DNA from: Chitinophaga sp. SYP-B3965 | GTDB taxonomy: Bacteria > Bacteroidota > Bacteroidia > Chitinophagales > Chitinophagaceae | Assembly (NCBI RefSeq): GCF_009647655.1 | Contig: NZ_WJFD01000001.1 | Location: 868,001 to 932,000 of the forward strand | DNA: 64,000 bases | Reading direction: 5' to 3' | Notes under the pieces: model-generated | The model's input: only the letters and a program-made list of their open reading frames with translations | Told to the model about the DNA's origin: nothing | The model's database searches: none | Program-made: the position numbers and the translations under genes | Shown here: positions 55,108 to 64,000 of the stretch, one piece after another | Layout of the letters: every line of letters begins with the position of its first letter | How positions within the stretch are numbered: position 1 is the stretch's first letter

Positions 55108-58100
55108 ATGAAATATTTAGAAAGAACAGGCGCTTTTTTGATCATGTGCGTATTGTTTGTGAAACCAGCTTATGCTCAGGATTACCTGAAGAGTTTTAAC
55201 CAGGATCTTACCCCATCCCCCATGGTTGCTTCTTTAGGAACCTATGGTGGCATAGATGTAAAAAAGAACTCAGGAGGAATTAGTAAAAGCATTAACTTTT
55301 TTGAGGTTAAACAGGGAGATCTTGCTTATAGCCCTTCCATGCAGTATTTTTCCGTAGGTATTAAAGTAGATGACTGGGGAAGCAGGCTTGGTACTGGCTG
55401 GACGGAAAATATTACCGCTGTCATTACGCGCGTCGTAAAAGGCATGGCTGATGAAAGAGCCAGTTCCCGGCTGGGAGGAACGATAAATGAATTCGGGGCT
55501 CCGGATTTTACAACGGCTGCCTTTAATAGAGTAAAAAGCCTGGCATTCGTAAATCCATCCATAGACGGGGAGTATGATATTTTCAGTTATAATTTGTTTG
55601 GCCTTTCAGGGGAGTTTATTATCAGGAACAATCAAGCCGTGCTGTTTTCACCGCATGATAATCTAAAAATTGATATCGTAGCAACATCACCTACCTATCA
55701 ATTTGTACTCACAACTGTAAATGGAGAGAGATACTTTTTTAATTCAACAATAGAAACGACAAAATTCAATAGTGAAAATGTCTGTGATATAGAGAATCCG
55801 AATAGCCTCGGATATGTTGCAACCGCCTGGTTTGTAGATAAAATAGTTTCCGCTACAGGAAGTACCATCAATTTTGCCTATGACTTAAGGGACTATTCTT
55901 ATATCTATGATTATACTGAATTCTATACTTACTCCGCTTTTCATGGGGTAATGTTCCCTAATCCGCCATGTACTGAGGATCCTTTTGAGCACAGTAAAAC
56001 ATCCTGCCTGAGGAAAAAGGATACGCAGACCTGGTCATTGAGTACAGTATCCGGTGATAATTTTGATATCTATTTTGAATATGTTGCCAGGAATGACATC
56101 TATAATGACAAGTTGCTGGATAAGATCACATTAATGAATAATATGGGTGATTTGAAAGAGGTAAGGTTCCATTACGATGAAATCGTGGCAACCAGTTCTT
56201 TTGAGCCGGGTTTAGAGCAGCATCTGGAAAATGATCCCTGGGAGAATAATGCATTAAAAACAAGGTATTTTTTAAATGAAGCAGCAATTTTTAATAAAGC
56301 GGGCAACCTTGAGCAGAGCTATAAATTTACATACGATGACCCTTCCGTTTTACCTCATCGCTTCTCTTTTTCGCAGGACCTGATGGGTTGCTATAATGGT
56401 TATATAAATGGAGGACTGGTGCCTGCCGAAGCGGTGAGAGGAATAGGAGGGCTGAATATAGTCCTGCCATTTGCCAATCGTCAGTCTACCCTCGCTGGAA
56501 AAGCTGGTTTGCTTAATACGATAAAATATCCAACCGGTGGCAGGGATTCCATCTTTTACGGGCAAAATTTGCAGACAAGATATCAGCTTACCGAACACAG
56601 AAGTATCTACACAGACTGGTTTGGTAATGAAACCGGAATTTCCTATGATGGAGCATTCTTTACCATGGGAGTGCCGATACCTGGTGAGATTGAACTTAGA
56701 ATTGCATGTTATCATAATGGAGAGGGCGGCCCCACGGGTGTGGAGGAAGAGTATGAAGCCACAGTGGAGCTTTGGAGTACGGATGGTATCATGGAATGGC
56801 CTAATGGTACTTTAGTGAAAAACATGCGCCTTGGTGAGGTTTATATTCCAAACAATGATGCTTTCGATCCGCCTTATAACGGTAAGATATTTTTTGATCC
56901 GGGGAAGGAATATTGGCTGAATATACATCTTCAGGGAGAGCATACCACTTTGGAGGCATACATGGAGTATGTTTCCAGTGTCACCAATGATACAATTACC
57001 GGCCCATACATGGGCTATCATGTAAAAAAGGTGATCAGCCAACCCATAATAGGGAAGAATGTGGTTAAATCATATAATTATAACAAGTTTACCAAGGACG
57101 GGGATAAGCTGAATTTCAGTAATGCTTCTTCTATTATTTTAGCGCCTTTAGATAACTTTCGTGTGACTGGCGTATATGAATGTTGTCACCATACCGGTTT
57201 CCCAAGTAGCCATGGATGTATTGACTTTCCGATATACAGATTATTATCCCGGAATAATTATGATATGAATAAATTTGGTGGCCTGCCTTATGCTTATACG
57301 AATGTGACGGAATTTCTTGACTCAGCTCAGACATCCTTTGTTGCCAGTGAATTTGTAGTCAGACCTAATGAATATAGTAGTGAAGTATATGAGCCAATTT
57401 ATCATTATATACAGCCACAGAGCCCTGTGTTGGATAATTCTGCATGGGACCATGGAAAGGAAATACGAAGATATTTTGGTGGTAAAAGAGATGACAGCAA
57501 TTATATTGATCGTGAAAACAGGTGGAGTTATTCTGCAACTTCTAATGCGTATTACAATTACTCCGCTTCTCAGTTGAAAAACATTTACGCAGGTACTTCG
57601 GACCATCATTATAACATTGGTCAATACGCCGTGAAGGTAGTTGGTTTATACAGTAATTTGATAACCCTGGATTCCATAATAGAGATCAACTATTCCAGGG
57701 AAGGAAGCGGATATAATACCATCTCAAATAAAACATCTTATAAGTATAACACCGGAGATAAACTGGTAGAGGAGGAAGAGACGAAGGGCGGTAAAGGAGA
57801 GGTGCTATTAAAGCAATTCATCCGGCCATATAAAATGGTAGCGCTCGGCAGAGATCCGCTGGGTATTTACCAGGGAATGGTGAACAGGCACTTTCTTTCA
57901 CCTGCAATAGAGGTAGTGAATAAGAGAAGTGCAACACAGATCAGCCTGGCTCGTACCAATTATTTCCAGCCTTTTACAGGTTTATATGTTCCGCAATCCA
58001 TACAAACGCAACAAGCCGCAACAGACCCGCTGGTAACTGAGTTAAAATACCTGCGGTATGATGATAAAGGGAATGTGCTGAGTTTAACACGGGACGATGG

Positions 58101-58452
58101 CTCAGCCGTAAATTATATCTGGAGCTATAAAGGAAGATACCCGGTAGCGAAAATAGACAACTGTGATTATACGACCATAGAAAGTACAATAGGCGCTACC
58201 TCCATTACCAATTTCCGGGGCCTTAATCCTTCCGGTGCAAATATTGATGTGCTGATCGCACCAATAAGAACAGCCGTTCCAGGAGCATTTATAACCAGGT
58301 TCACTTATGATCCTTTAGTGGGTATGACCACTGTGATAGACCCGAAAGGACAGACCACTTATTACGAGTACGATGATTTTCAACGGCTAAAGGTTATTAA
58401 AGATCATCACGGCAACATTTTGAAAAGTTATAATTATCACTATAGTAATTAA
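55108..58452 (+). CDS. cassette 2 protein A: exported SpvB/TcB-like YD-repeat protein
   Basis: 1114 residues with signal peptide (FLIMCVLFVKPAYAQ). The SpvB-like opening is recognisable but diverged (SLGTYGGIDVKKNSGGISKSINFFEV; SRLGTGWTENITAVITR). The protein ends in YD repeats (TTYYEYDDFQRLKVIKDHHG). It lacks the jelly-roll-like module that cassette 1 has before the last repeats: where that would be there is only a short linker (DNCDYTTIESTIGATSI...). It follows immunity gene 1 after a 107-bp non-coding gap and is 6 bp ahead of protein B of its cassette. Confidence 0.85.
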   Translation: MKYLERTGAFLIMCVLFVKPAYAQDYLKSFNQDLTPSPMVASLGTYGGIDVKKNSGGISKSINFFEVKQGDLAYSPSMQYFSVGIKVDDWGSRLGTGWTENITAVITRVVKGMADERASSRLGGTINEFGAPDFTTAAFNRVKSLAFVNPSIDGEYDIFSYNLFGLSGEFIIRNNQAVLFSPHDNLKIDIVATSPTYQFVLTTVNGERYFFNSTIETTKFNSENVCDIENPNSLGYVATAWFVDKIVSATGSTINFAYDLRDYSYIYDYTEFYTYSAFHGVMFPNPPCTEDPFEHSKTSCLRKKDTQTWSLSTVSGDNFDIYFEYVARNDIYNDKLLDKITLMNNMGDLKEVRFHYDEIVATSSFEPGLEQHLENDPWENNALKTRYFLNEAAIFNKAGNLEQSYKFTYDDPSVLPHRFSFSQDLMGCYNGYINGGLVPAEAVRGIGGLNIVLPFANRQSTLAGKAGLLNTIKYPTGGRDSIFYGQNLQTRYQLTEHRSIYTDWFGNETGISYDGAFFTMGVPIPGEIELRIACYHNGEGGPTGVEEEYEATVELWSTDGIMEWPNGTLVKNMRLGEVYIPNNDAFDPPYNGKIFFDPGKEYWLNIHLQGEHTTLEAYMEYVSSVTNDTITGPYMGYHVKKVISQPIIGKNVVKSYNYNKFTKDGDKLNFSNASSIILAPLDNFRVTGVYECCHHTGFPSSHGCIDFPIYRLLSRNNYDMNKFGGLPYAYTNVTEFLDSAQTSFVASEFVVRPNEYSSEVYEPIYHYIQPQSPVLDNSAWDHGKEIRRYFGGKRDDSNYIDRENRWSYSATSNAYYNYSASQLKNIYAGTSDHHYNIGQYAVKVVGLYSNLITLDSIIEINYSREGSGYNTISNKTSYKYNTGDKLVEEEETKGGKGEVLLKQFIRPYKMVALGRDPLGIYQGMVNRHFLSPAIEVVNKRSATQISLARTNYFQPFTGLYVPQSIQTQQAATDPLVTELKYLRYDDKGNVLSLTRDDGSAVNYIWSYKGRYPVAKIDNCDYTTIESTIGATSITNFRGLNPSGANIDVLIAPIRTAVPGAFITRFTYDPLVGMTTVIDPKGQTTYYEYDDFQRLKVIKDHHGNILKSYNYHYSN

Positions 58453-58458
58453 CCCCCT

Positions 58459-61400
58459 ATGAAAAAACTTTTATTTCGCCAGGTATGTATTATAGTGATA
58501 ATGGGATGTATAATAGTACCTGCCCATACCTTAGCACAAAGTAAACCGTTGGGGAATAATGTTCCTCCGGCAACCCGCCCGGTAAATACGGTTAACGGAT
58601 ATCCGGCGGGCACGCAGGTAAGTTTTATACGTACATGGGAACCCTCGCGCCCACTCACAAATTTTGCAGATATAATTAATTACCCTGCTGCAAACGATGT
58701 GAAGGAGAGTACCCAATACTTAGATGGTCTTGGCCGTCCTGTTCAAACAGTAACTAAAGGCATTTCGTCAAACGGTCAGAAGGATGTAGTTACGCCTGTT
58801 GTTTATGACGAGTTTGGCCGTGAGCGGTTTAAGTATCTCCCATATGCTTCTGGTGCATCAAATGGACAGTTCAGGCTGGATCCATTTACGGAGCAGGCTT
58901 CGTTTGCAGATACTGCCTACCCCGGCGAGGATGTATTCTATAGTGAAACCGTGTTTGAAACATCTTCACTTGGCCGTGTGTTAACCACGATGGCGCCAGG
59001 TAATAGCTGGACAGGCCATGGCAGAGGTATTAGTAGCGATTATAAGATTAACACCACAGAAGAGGGAATAAAGATCTGGGATATGGGACCTGATGGTTAT
59101 CCAATAGTGCGTGAAGATCCTTATGAGGGTGGAGAACTGCTAAAGCATATCAGTACCAGCGAATCTAACAACCAGATAGTGGAGTACAAGAACAGGGAAG
59201 GACTGGTGATCCTGAAGAAAGTACAGGTGTCAGCTGTTCCTGGTGAGAATTTTGCTGACTGGCTTTGGACGTACTATGTATATGATGATTATAATCAATT
59301 ACGTTATGTAATACCGCCACTGGCAGTAGAAGTACTGCAGGGAAATAGCTGGGACCTTTCCAGTACAAGCCTGCGTGATGAGCTTTGTTTCAGTTATACG
59401 TATGATCACCGCCGCAGGATGATACGCAAAAAAGTACCCGGCGCAGGGATAGCGGAAATGGTGTATGATGTACGTGACAGGCTGGTATTTAGTAGAGACA
59501 ATGGTTTGAGGATACAGGGCAAATGGCTGACCACACTTTATGATGAGGTGAACCGGCCTATTATGACGGGGCTTTATTCTACTTCCCAAACAGCAGAGCA
59601 GTTGCAGGATGCGTTAAATGCCCCGACAACTACGCAGCAGGTGACACATAGTATTTCCGCGCCCAACAGCCTGACGGTGAACCATCATGACGGACGGCCT
59701 ATATACAAAGCAGTGGAAGAGATCATTTTTAACGATGGCTTTGAGACGGCGGATGGTGATGAAACAAAAACGGAACTGGGATCAGGGACAATTCTTTTTA
59801 CTGAAACCATCTATGCAAACAATCCACTTCCTTCCCTTGTATCATCCCAACTGGAACCACTGACCTATACTTATTATGATAACTATAATTATACCGATAA
59901 AAAGGAACCTGCTTCACTTACTATGGGTGCGCCAATTGGTTCACCGCATATTGATGAGCGGCCTATCAGTCAGCAAACTAAGGGATTGATAACCGGTTCA
60001 AGGATTAGAATACTGGGTACTGGTAACCAGTGGCTCACAACTACCACTTACTATGATGTAAAAGGCAGGGTGCGGCAGCAAATAGCAGATAATGCCGCAG
60101 GTGGTGAAGATGTAATATCCAACCTGTACAACTTTAATGGCCAGGTGTTGAATGTGAACGTTATACGGCGTAACCCGCATAGTGTAATAACACCAGAAGT
60201 AGAAATACTCACCATGATGGAATATGACCTTGGGAACCGATTGGTTCGCGTGCGCAAACAACTGAAAGATAAGGACCCGGTGGATATTGCTACCAATGAG
60301 TATAATGAGCTGGGGAAATTAAAGAAGAAGACCTTCAAAAAAAGCGATGGGGATGTTCTGGAGAGCCTGACGTATGATTATAACATCCGTGGCTGGTTAA
60401 GCGCGATCAATAAAGAATATTTCAATGGACAAAACGATCACTACTTTGGCGAGGAGTTAAGTTATGACTATGGGTTTACCACTCCCCAATATAGCGGCCT
60501 GATCTCAGGTATTAAATGGAAGGGGGCGAATGATACTGCTCACCGGGCTTATGGTTATGCTTATGATGCTGTTAGCCGGATGATGAAGGCTGACTTTACA
60601 CAGTTAACAGGCAGTGCCTGGAACCAGAGTGCAGGCGTTAATTATGATGTGAAGATGGGAGACGGGGAAACTCCGACACTGGCTTATGATGCCAACGGCA
60701 ACATAAAAAGAATGCAGAAGTGGGGCTATACCGGAGGAACAACGAGCATACCAGTGGACGACCTAAGATACACCTATAAAAATGGAGGAGTCAGCAACCA
60801 GTTGCATGAAATCACAGATGAGCAAAATAATCCTTCCAGTGTTTTGGGAGACTTTAAAGAGATCACCAAAGGAGAAGCAGAAGATTATAGTTATGATGGC
60901 AATGGTAACCTTACGCGGGACGGGAATAAAGGAATCTCCCAGATCACTTACAATCATTTAAACCTTCCCGAATTGATCACAAAACCCGGAAAAGGTACGA
61001 TACGTTTTGAATACGATGCGAACGGTAATAAACATCGCAAGATAGTAACGGCTGCATCCGGGAGTGTGACCACGACTTCATATATTGGCGAAATGGTCTA
61101 TGAACAGGATAGCTTACGGTTCATTAGTCATGAAGAAGGACGAATCCGCCTTGTATACGCCAGTGAAGAACCGGTACAATTCACTTTTGATTATTTTGTT
61201 GAAGATCATCTGGGCGATGTACGTATTGTATTGACAGAACATACCCAGCAGGAGTTCTACCTTGCCAGTATGGAAGAAGGGCGTTCAGCCACAGAGAATG
61301 CTTTATTCTCTAACATCGAATCAAGCCGCAGTGCAAAACCTGCAGGTTATCCGCAGGATGCAGCTACTGGTAGTGACAATCGTTTTGTGGCTAAGCTGAA

Positions 61401-62970
61401 TGGCAATAATCCGGATAAGCGCATTGGGCCTTCCCTGGTGCTGAAGGTAATGGCCGGAGATACGATATCTATCGGAGCAAGAGCTTTCTATAAATCTATA
61501 GGGGCTAAGCAGAACAAAAGCCTGCTGCCTGCATCAGATATGGCCAGTGCGCTGGTAAGTGCCTTTGGTGGTCCTTCCATGAGTGGTAGTGATAAGGTCA
61601 GTGCCGGCCAGCCGGGAATGGGTTCGCCCTTTAATGAACAATTCATCAATAATCAGTACCAACGGCTGAAGGAGCGTGAACCCGGCAATAAGTTAAATGA
61701 TAACCGCCCGAGGGCATATCTTAATTTTGCATTATTCGACGATCAGTTTAATTTAGTAGAAGAGAATAGTGGTGTGAAACAGGTGCAGGCACAGCCGGAC
61801 CAGTTGCAGGCGCTGGCAAAGGATAAAATGGTGATGAAGAAAGGTGGTTTTCTGTATGTATATACCAGCAATGAAACACCGCAGGATGTGTTCTTTGATA
61901 ACGTGGTGATAATGCGGGCGCCCGGCCCTGTACTGGAAGAAACACATTATTATCCGTTTGGCTTAACGATGAACGCTATATCTTCAAAAACAATTGGAAA
62001 GCTGGAAAATAAATACCAGTTTAATGGTAAGGAATTGCAGAATAATGAATTTGGTAACGGAGACGGGCTTGATTGGTATGATTATGGCGCAAGGATGTAT
62101 GATGCACAGATAGGAAGATGGCATGTTATGGATCCGCTGATGGATAAGATAGCTTCCATAACACCCTATAACTATTGTCTTAATAACCCCGTGGGGTTAG
62201 TAGACCCTGATGGAATGTGGGTAGAAAATGAGGATGGTAGTATCAGCACTACAGATCCTAAAGAGATCGTCCGCTTTATTGGCGCAATTAAAGAAAATGC
62301 TAAAAACGGAATTGCACAAGCTGTTACAACAAGTGCTGAGTATGCACACGAATTATATAATGATCTAAGTGCTTTTGCTAATAAACATCCGTCATCAATA
62401 GATGCTGTTAATGTAATTTTATCTGCGATAAGCGGGCGCGTGGATAAGATGGTGGAACATGATACCCGCAAGATGAGCTGGCTCGATCTAACGTTAATAT
62501 GGACATTTGAACTGGGGAAAGAGAAAACAATAGTATTTGATCAGGGTGGGGTGCTCATAGAAGATCTGAAGAAACAAGAAGGTGTACAGCAAGCCAGGGA
62601 TATTGCAAATGAAAGGTTGGCAAATTGTTTGGAAGATATGCGTGTGAGGAAGACCTGGGCTTATGGCCAGAATGCATTTTATGCCGGGATAAAAGAAAAT
62701 AATGTTGCGACTTCTTTCCTTGGTAGTTATGTGACCTATGTTGAGATGGTATATGATGCTAAAAACGGCACTGCTACTTATACTTTTACAATTGAAAATA
62801 CAACCGGATGGGAGTCTGGTACCAGGTTGAGAAAAGCAGCACCAGGTAAAACAGTACACCAGGGTATTATACCTGATAGAGTGAGAGGGGCGCCTGGAGT
62901 TAGGCTGGGAGGAAATTTGAAGCAGGTCTTTACATGGAAAGAAACAATACTGGTGGGACAGAAATTTTAA
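58459..62970 (+). CDS. cassette 2 protein B: exported DUF6443-RHS protein with unrecognised tip
   Basis: 1503 residues, same plan as cassette 1: signal peptide, DUF6443-like region (SFIRTWEPSRPL, YLDGLGRPVQTVTKG), YD/RHS repeats, insertion of about 230 residues (931-1160, GDTISIGARAFYKS), RHS core (GLDWYDYGARMYDAQIGRW, YNYCLNNPVGLVDPDGM) and a 250-residue variable tip from Trp1254. The tip begins helical (TTDPKEIVRFIGAIKENAKNG) and ends beta-rich (ATYTFTIENTTGWESGTRL..., GGNLKQVFTWKET). I cannot name its activity. A small lipoprotein gene follows 4 bp downstream. Confidence 0.85.
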   Translation: MKKLLFRQVCIIVIMGCIIVPAHTLAQSKPLGNNVPPATRPVNTVNGYPAGTQVSFIRTWEPSRPLTNFADIINYPAANDVKESTQYLDGLGRPVQTVTKGISSNGQKDVVTPVVYDEFGRERFKYLPYASGASNGQFRLDPFTEQASFADTAYPGEDVFYSETVFETSSLGRVLTTMAPGNSWTGHGRGISSDYKINTTEEGIKIWDMGPDGYPIVREDPYEGGELLKHISTSESNNQIVEYKNREGLVILKKVQVSAVPGENFADWLWTYYVYDDYNQLRYVIPPLAVEVLQGNSWDLSSTSLRDELCFSYTYDHRRRMIRKKVPGAGIAEMVYDVRDRLVFSRDNGLRIQGKWLTTLYDEVNRPIMTGLYSTSQTAEQLQDALNAPTTTQQVTHSISAPNSLTVNHHDGRPIYKAVEEIIFNDGFETADGDETKTELGSGTILFTETIYANNPLPSLVSSQLEPLTYTYYDNYNYTDKKEPASLTMGAPIGSPHIDERPISQQTKGLITGSRIRILGTGNQWLTTTTYYDVKGRVRQQIADNAAGGEDVISNLYNFNGQVLNVNVIRRNPHSVITPEVEILTMMEYDLGNRLVRVRKQLKDKDPVDIATNEYNELGKLKKKTFKKSDGDVLESLTYDYNIRGWLSAINKEYFNGQNDHYFGEELSYDYGFTTPQYSGLISGIKWKGANDTAHRAYGYAYDAVSRMMKADFTQLTGSAWNQSAGVNYDVKMGDGETPTLAYDANGNIKRMQKWGYTGGTTSIPVDDLRYTYKNGGVSNQLHEITDEQNNPSSVLGDFKEITKGEAEDYSYDGNGNLTRDGNKGISQITYNHLNLPELITKPGKGTIRFEYDANGNKHRKIVTAASGSVTTTSYIGEMVYEQDSLRFISHEEGRIRLVYASEEPVQFTFDYFVEDHLGDVRIVLTEHTQQEFYLASMEEGRSATENALFSNIESSRSAKPAGYPQDAATGSDNRFVAKLNGNNPDKRIGPSLVLKVMAGDTISIGARAFYKSIGAKQNKSLLPASDMASALVSAFGGPSMSGSDKVSAGQPGMGSPFNEQFINNQYQRLKEREPGNKLNDNRPRAYLNFALFDDQFNLVEENSGVKQVQAQPDQLQALAKDKMVMKKGGFLYVYTSNETPQDVFFDNVVIMRAPGPVLEETHYYPFGLTMNAISSKTIGKLENKYQFNGKELQNNEFGNGDGLDWYDYGARMYDAQIGRWHVMDPLMDKIASITPYNYCLNNPVGLVDPDGMWVENEDGSISTTDPKEIVRFIGAIKENAKNGIAQAVTTSAEYAHELYNDLSAFANKHPSSIDAVNVILSAISGRVDKMVEHDTRKMSWLDLTLIWTFELGKEKTIVFDQGGVLIEDLKKQEGVQQARDIANERLANCLEDMRVRKTWAYGQNAFYAGIKENNVATSFLGSYVTYVEMVYDAKNGTATYTFTIENTTGWESGTRLRKAAPGKTVHQGIIPDRVRGAPGVRLGGNLKQVFTWKETILVGQKF
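62218..62967 (+). other. variable C-terminal tip of cassette 2 protein B
   Basis: Residues 1254-1503 after DPDGM. An Ala/Glu-rich helical part of about 130 residues leads to a beta-rich end with YVEMVYDAKNGTATYTF and IENTTGWESGTRLRK. No catalytic motif recognised. The immediate neighbour is an exported small protein, as expected for a toxin tip. Confidence 0.5.
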
Positions 62971-62974
62971 ATCT

Positions 62975-63484
62975 ATGCAGATGAAGCCTTTTTTGCTTGT
63001 TTTGTTTTTTACATCAATAATAATGAGTTGTAATTCCCCAAAACCTAAGTTTGGGAAAGAATATAATGACAGACGAACTAAGTACGGAGTGCAAATACTC
63101 CCGGATGACTGGAAGGTCATTTCCATAACAGATGAATTTGTAATATGGAAAAATCCTGCGCTGGATAAAGAGAAAGCGACCTTTTTTTCTAAAACTGTTA
63201 GTTATGAAAAGGGAGAATGGGATTATGATGAGGACCTGTTTTACAGCGGTAAAAAATTCAGGTCATTTAATCATGACATAGCTGAATGCCTGAGTGCAGT
63301 GTATTATTTTAAACCAAAAATAATTAGATCTGAAAAAGTAAAGGGTTGGTATTTTATGTACACAGGGCCAGGCGAAGAAATAGGAGAGGGCATAGAGGGA
63401 GTGTCCTCAGTAGATATTAAGATGAACGCACAGCAGGCCGATTCCACGCTGAGGTCCTGGGGGCTTAATTATCATTATAAATGA
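62975..63484 (+). CDS. candidate immunity lipoprotein of cassette 2
   Basis: 169 residues with a lipobox signal (FLLVLFFTSIIMSCNS). The mature part is compact and mixed alpha/beta, with many aromatic residues (DDWKVISITDEFVIWKNP, WYFMYTGPGEEIGEGIEG). No family recognised. It starts 4 bp after the cassette 2 RHS gene, the position of an immunity gene; the lipoprotein signal again suggests that the toxin acts in the envelope. An ATG two codons later is an equally good start. Confidence 0.65.
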   Translation: MQMKPFLLVLFFTSIIMSCNSPKPKFGKEYNDRRTKYGVQILPDDWKVISITDEFVIWKNPALDKEKATFFSKTVSYEKGEWDYDEDLFYSGKKFRSFNHDIAECLSAVYYFKPKIIRSEKVKGWYFMYTGPGEEIGEGIEGVSSVDIKMNAQQADSTLRSWGLNYHYK

Positions 63485-63498
63485 TATGACGTCATATG

Positions 63499-63533
63499 AT
63501 CACTATGGAGGGATAGCAACCCTTCATAGTGAT
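63499..63533 (+). terminator. hairpin ending the RHS locus
   Basis: ATCACTATGGAGGG pairs with CCCTTCATAGTGAT around a short loop, 14 bp after the immunity stop. It lacks a long T tract. Just before it is the palindrome ATATGACGTCATAT (63484-63497). Confidence 0.55.
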
Positions 63534-63588
63534 TCCATTCACTGTATACCTGCAATACTACGATTCTGTTATTCAAGCGAAAAATTAT

Positions 63589-63625
63589 AACCAGGGCAAC
63601 CCAAAGAGGCTGCCCTGGTTGGCTT
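63589..63625 (-). terminator. terminator of the TerC-family gene
   Basis: Read on the minus strand AACCAGGGCA pairs with TGCCCTGGTT and is followed by ATAATTTTT. It lies directly after the TerC stop codon. Confidence 0.6.
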
Positions 63626-63630
63626 AATAA

Positions 63631-64000
63631 CTACTTGATATCCCTCGGCGTATTTAATTCGATATTCTTCGCATTTCTCCCTCTCAACCGTATATTCAGT
63701 AGTTCCACGATCAATGAGAAGCCCAGGCAGGAATAAATGATACTCTTGCTGACCTCCTGATGGAAACCACTGGCGATCAGTACCACACCTATTACTATCA
63801 GGAATGTAAGCGCCAGCATTTGCAATGTGGGCTGTTTGTTGATGATCTTTGTAACGGGGCCTGCGAACAGCATCATGATCAGGATGGAGACTACTACCGC
63901 AATGATCATCACGAGCACATTGTCTACAAGGCCTACTGCGGTCAGGATCGAGTCGAATGAAAAGACGGCATCTACCAGCACTATCTGGAAAAGCACCGAA
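63631..64000 (-). CDS. TerC-family integral membrane protein (5' end outside window)
   Basis: The visible C-terminal 123 codons encode membrane segments with the TerC pattern VLVDAVFSFDSILTAVGLVDN, AGPVTKIINKQPTLQMLALTFLIVIGVVLIASGFHQEVSKSIIYSCLGFSLIVELLN. TerC proteins are implicated in metal ion handling, including manganese efflux in some bacteria. The frame is open to the right edge, so the gene starts beyond base 64000; a GTG at 63996 is internal. Confidence 0.88.
   Translation of the reverse strand, partial: SVLFQIVLVDAVFSFDSILTAVGLVDNVLVMIIAVVVSILIMMLFAGPVTKIINKQPTLQMLALTFLIVIGVVLIASGFHQEVSKSIIYSCLGFSLIVELLNIRLRGRNAKNIELNTPRDIK

Noticed and set aside
46441..63484. Prophage or insertion-sequence origin of the RHS region
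   Set aside because: No integrase, transposase, capsid, tail or IS ends were seen; the region looks like tandem duplication of a gene cassette.

Overview
The window looks like a chromosomal segment of a Bacteroidota species, most likely Chitinophagaceae and close to Chitinophaga. This rests on SusC/SusD pairs with an ECF sigma factor and FecR-type anti-sigma factor, many lipoproteins with short signal peptides, Bacteroidota-type -7 boxes (TAnnTTTG), few strong Shine-Dalgarno sites, and Sec-exported RHS/YD-repeat proteins with an N-terminal DUF6443-like region. No rRNA, tRNA, CRISPR array, transposase or phage gene was seen. Genes are packed with short gaps and many hairpin-plus-T terminators.

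Layout. 1-2526: 3' part of a GH78 alpha-L-rhamnosidase. 2520-4134 (minus): an ArsR regulator, SRPBCC protein and alpha/beta hydrolase in one operon. 4236-6253: small cytoplasmic genes (hypotheticals, a GNAT-like protein, a VOC protein). 6363-9202: a membrane hybrid histidine kinase and a class I terpene synthase. 9286-11945: a secreted protein of unknown function and two small lipoproteins; a perfect 22-bp inverted repeat lies between them. 11993-20577 (minus): an efflux operon (membrane fusion protein, TolC-like channel, ABC ATPase, two MacB/FtsX permeases) with its own sigma-54-type response regulator and histidine kinase at the distal end. 20769-22493: a secreted GH5-CBM6 glycosidase, followed by a tandem repeat rich in perfect Shine-Dalgarno sequences. 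22856-30401: an ECF sigma factor, FecR, SusC with STN domain, SusD and a surface glycan-binding lipoprotein, forming one trans-envelope-regulated uptake locus. 30500-35221: a DUF5362-like membrane protein, a HAD-GT20 fusion resembling glucosylglycerol-phosphate phosphatase/synthase, and an acyl-CoA ligase. 35264-41420 (minus): a TetR-controlled RND efflux operon with recognisable operators. 41600-46408: an outer-membrane TonB-receptor-like protein, two unknown proteins and a 38-codon signal-peptide mini-ORF.

The most interesting part is 46441-63484. It holds two tandem, paralogous cassettes of about 8.5 kb. Each encodes (A) an exported SpvB/TcB-like YD-repeat protein, (B) an exported DUF6443-RHS protein with a variable C-terminal tip, and (I) a small exported protein in the immunity position. 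The first tip looks like a YkuD-type L,D-transpeptidase; the second is unrecognised. Both immunity candidates carry signal peptides, which fits toxins acting in the cell envelope. The layout resembles a TcB/TcC cocoon split into two Sec-exported halves. The window closes with a TerC-family membrane protein cut by the right edge.
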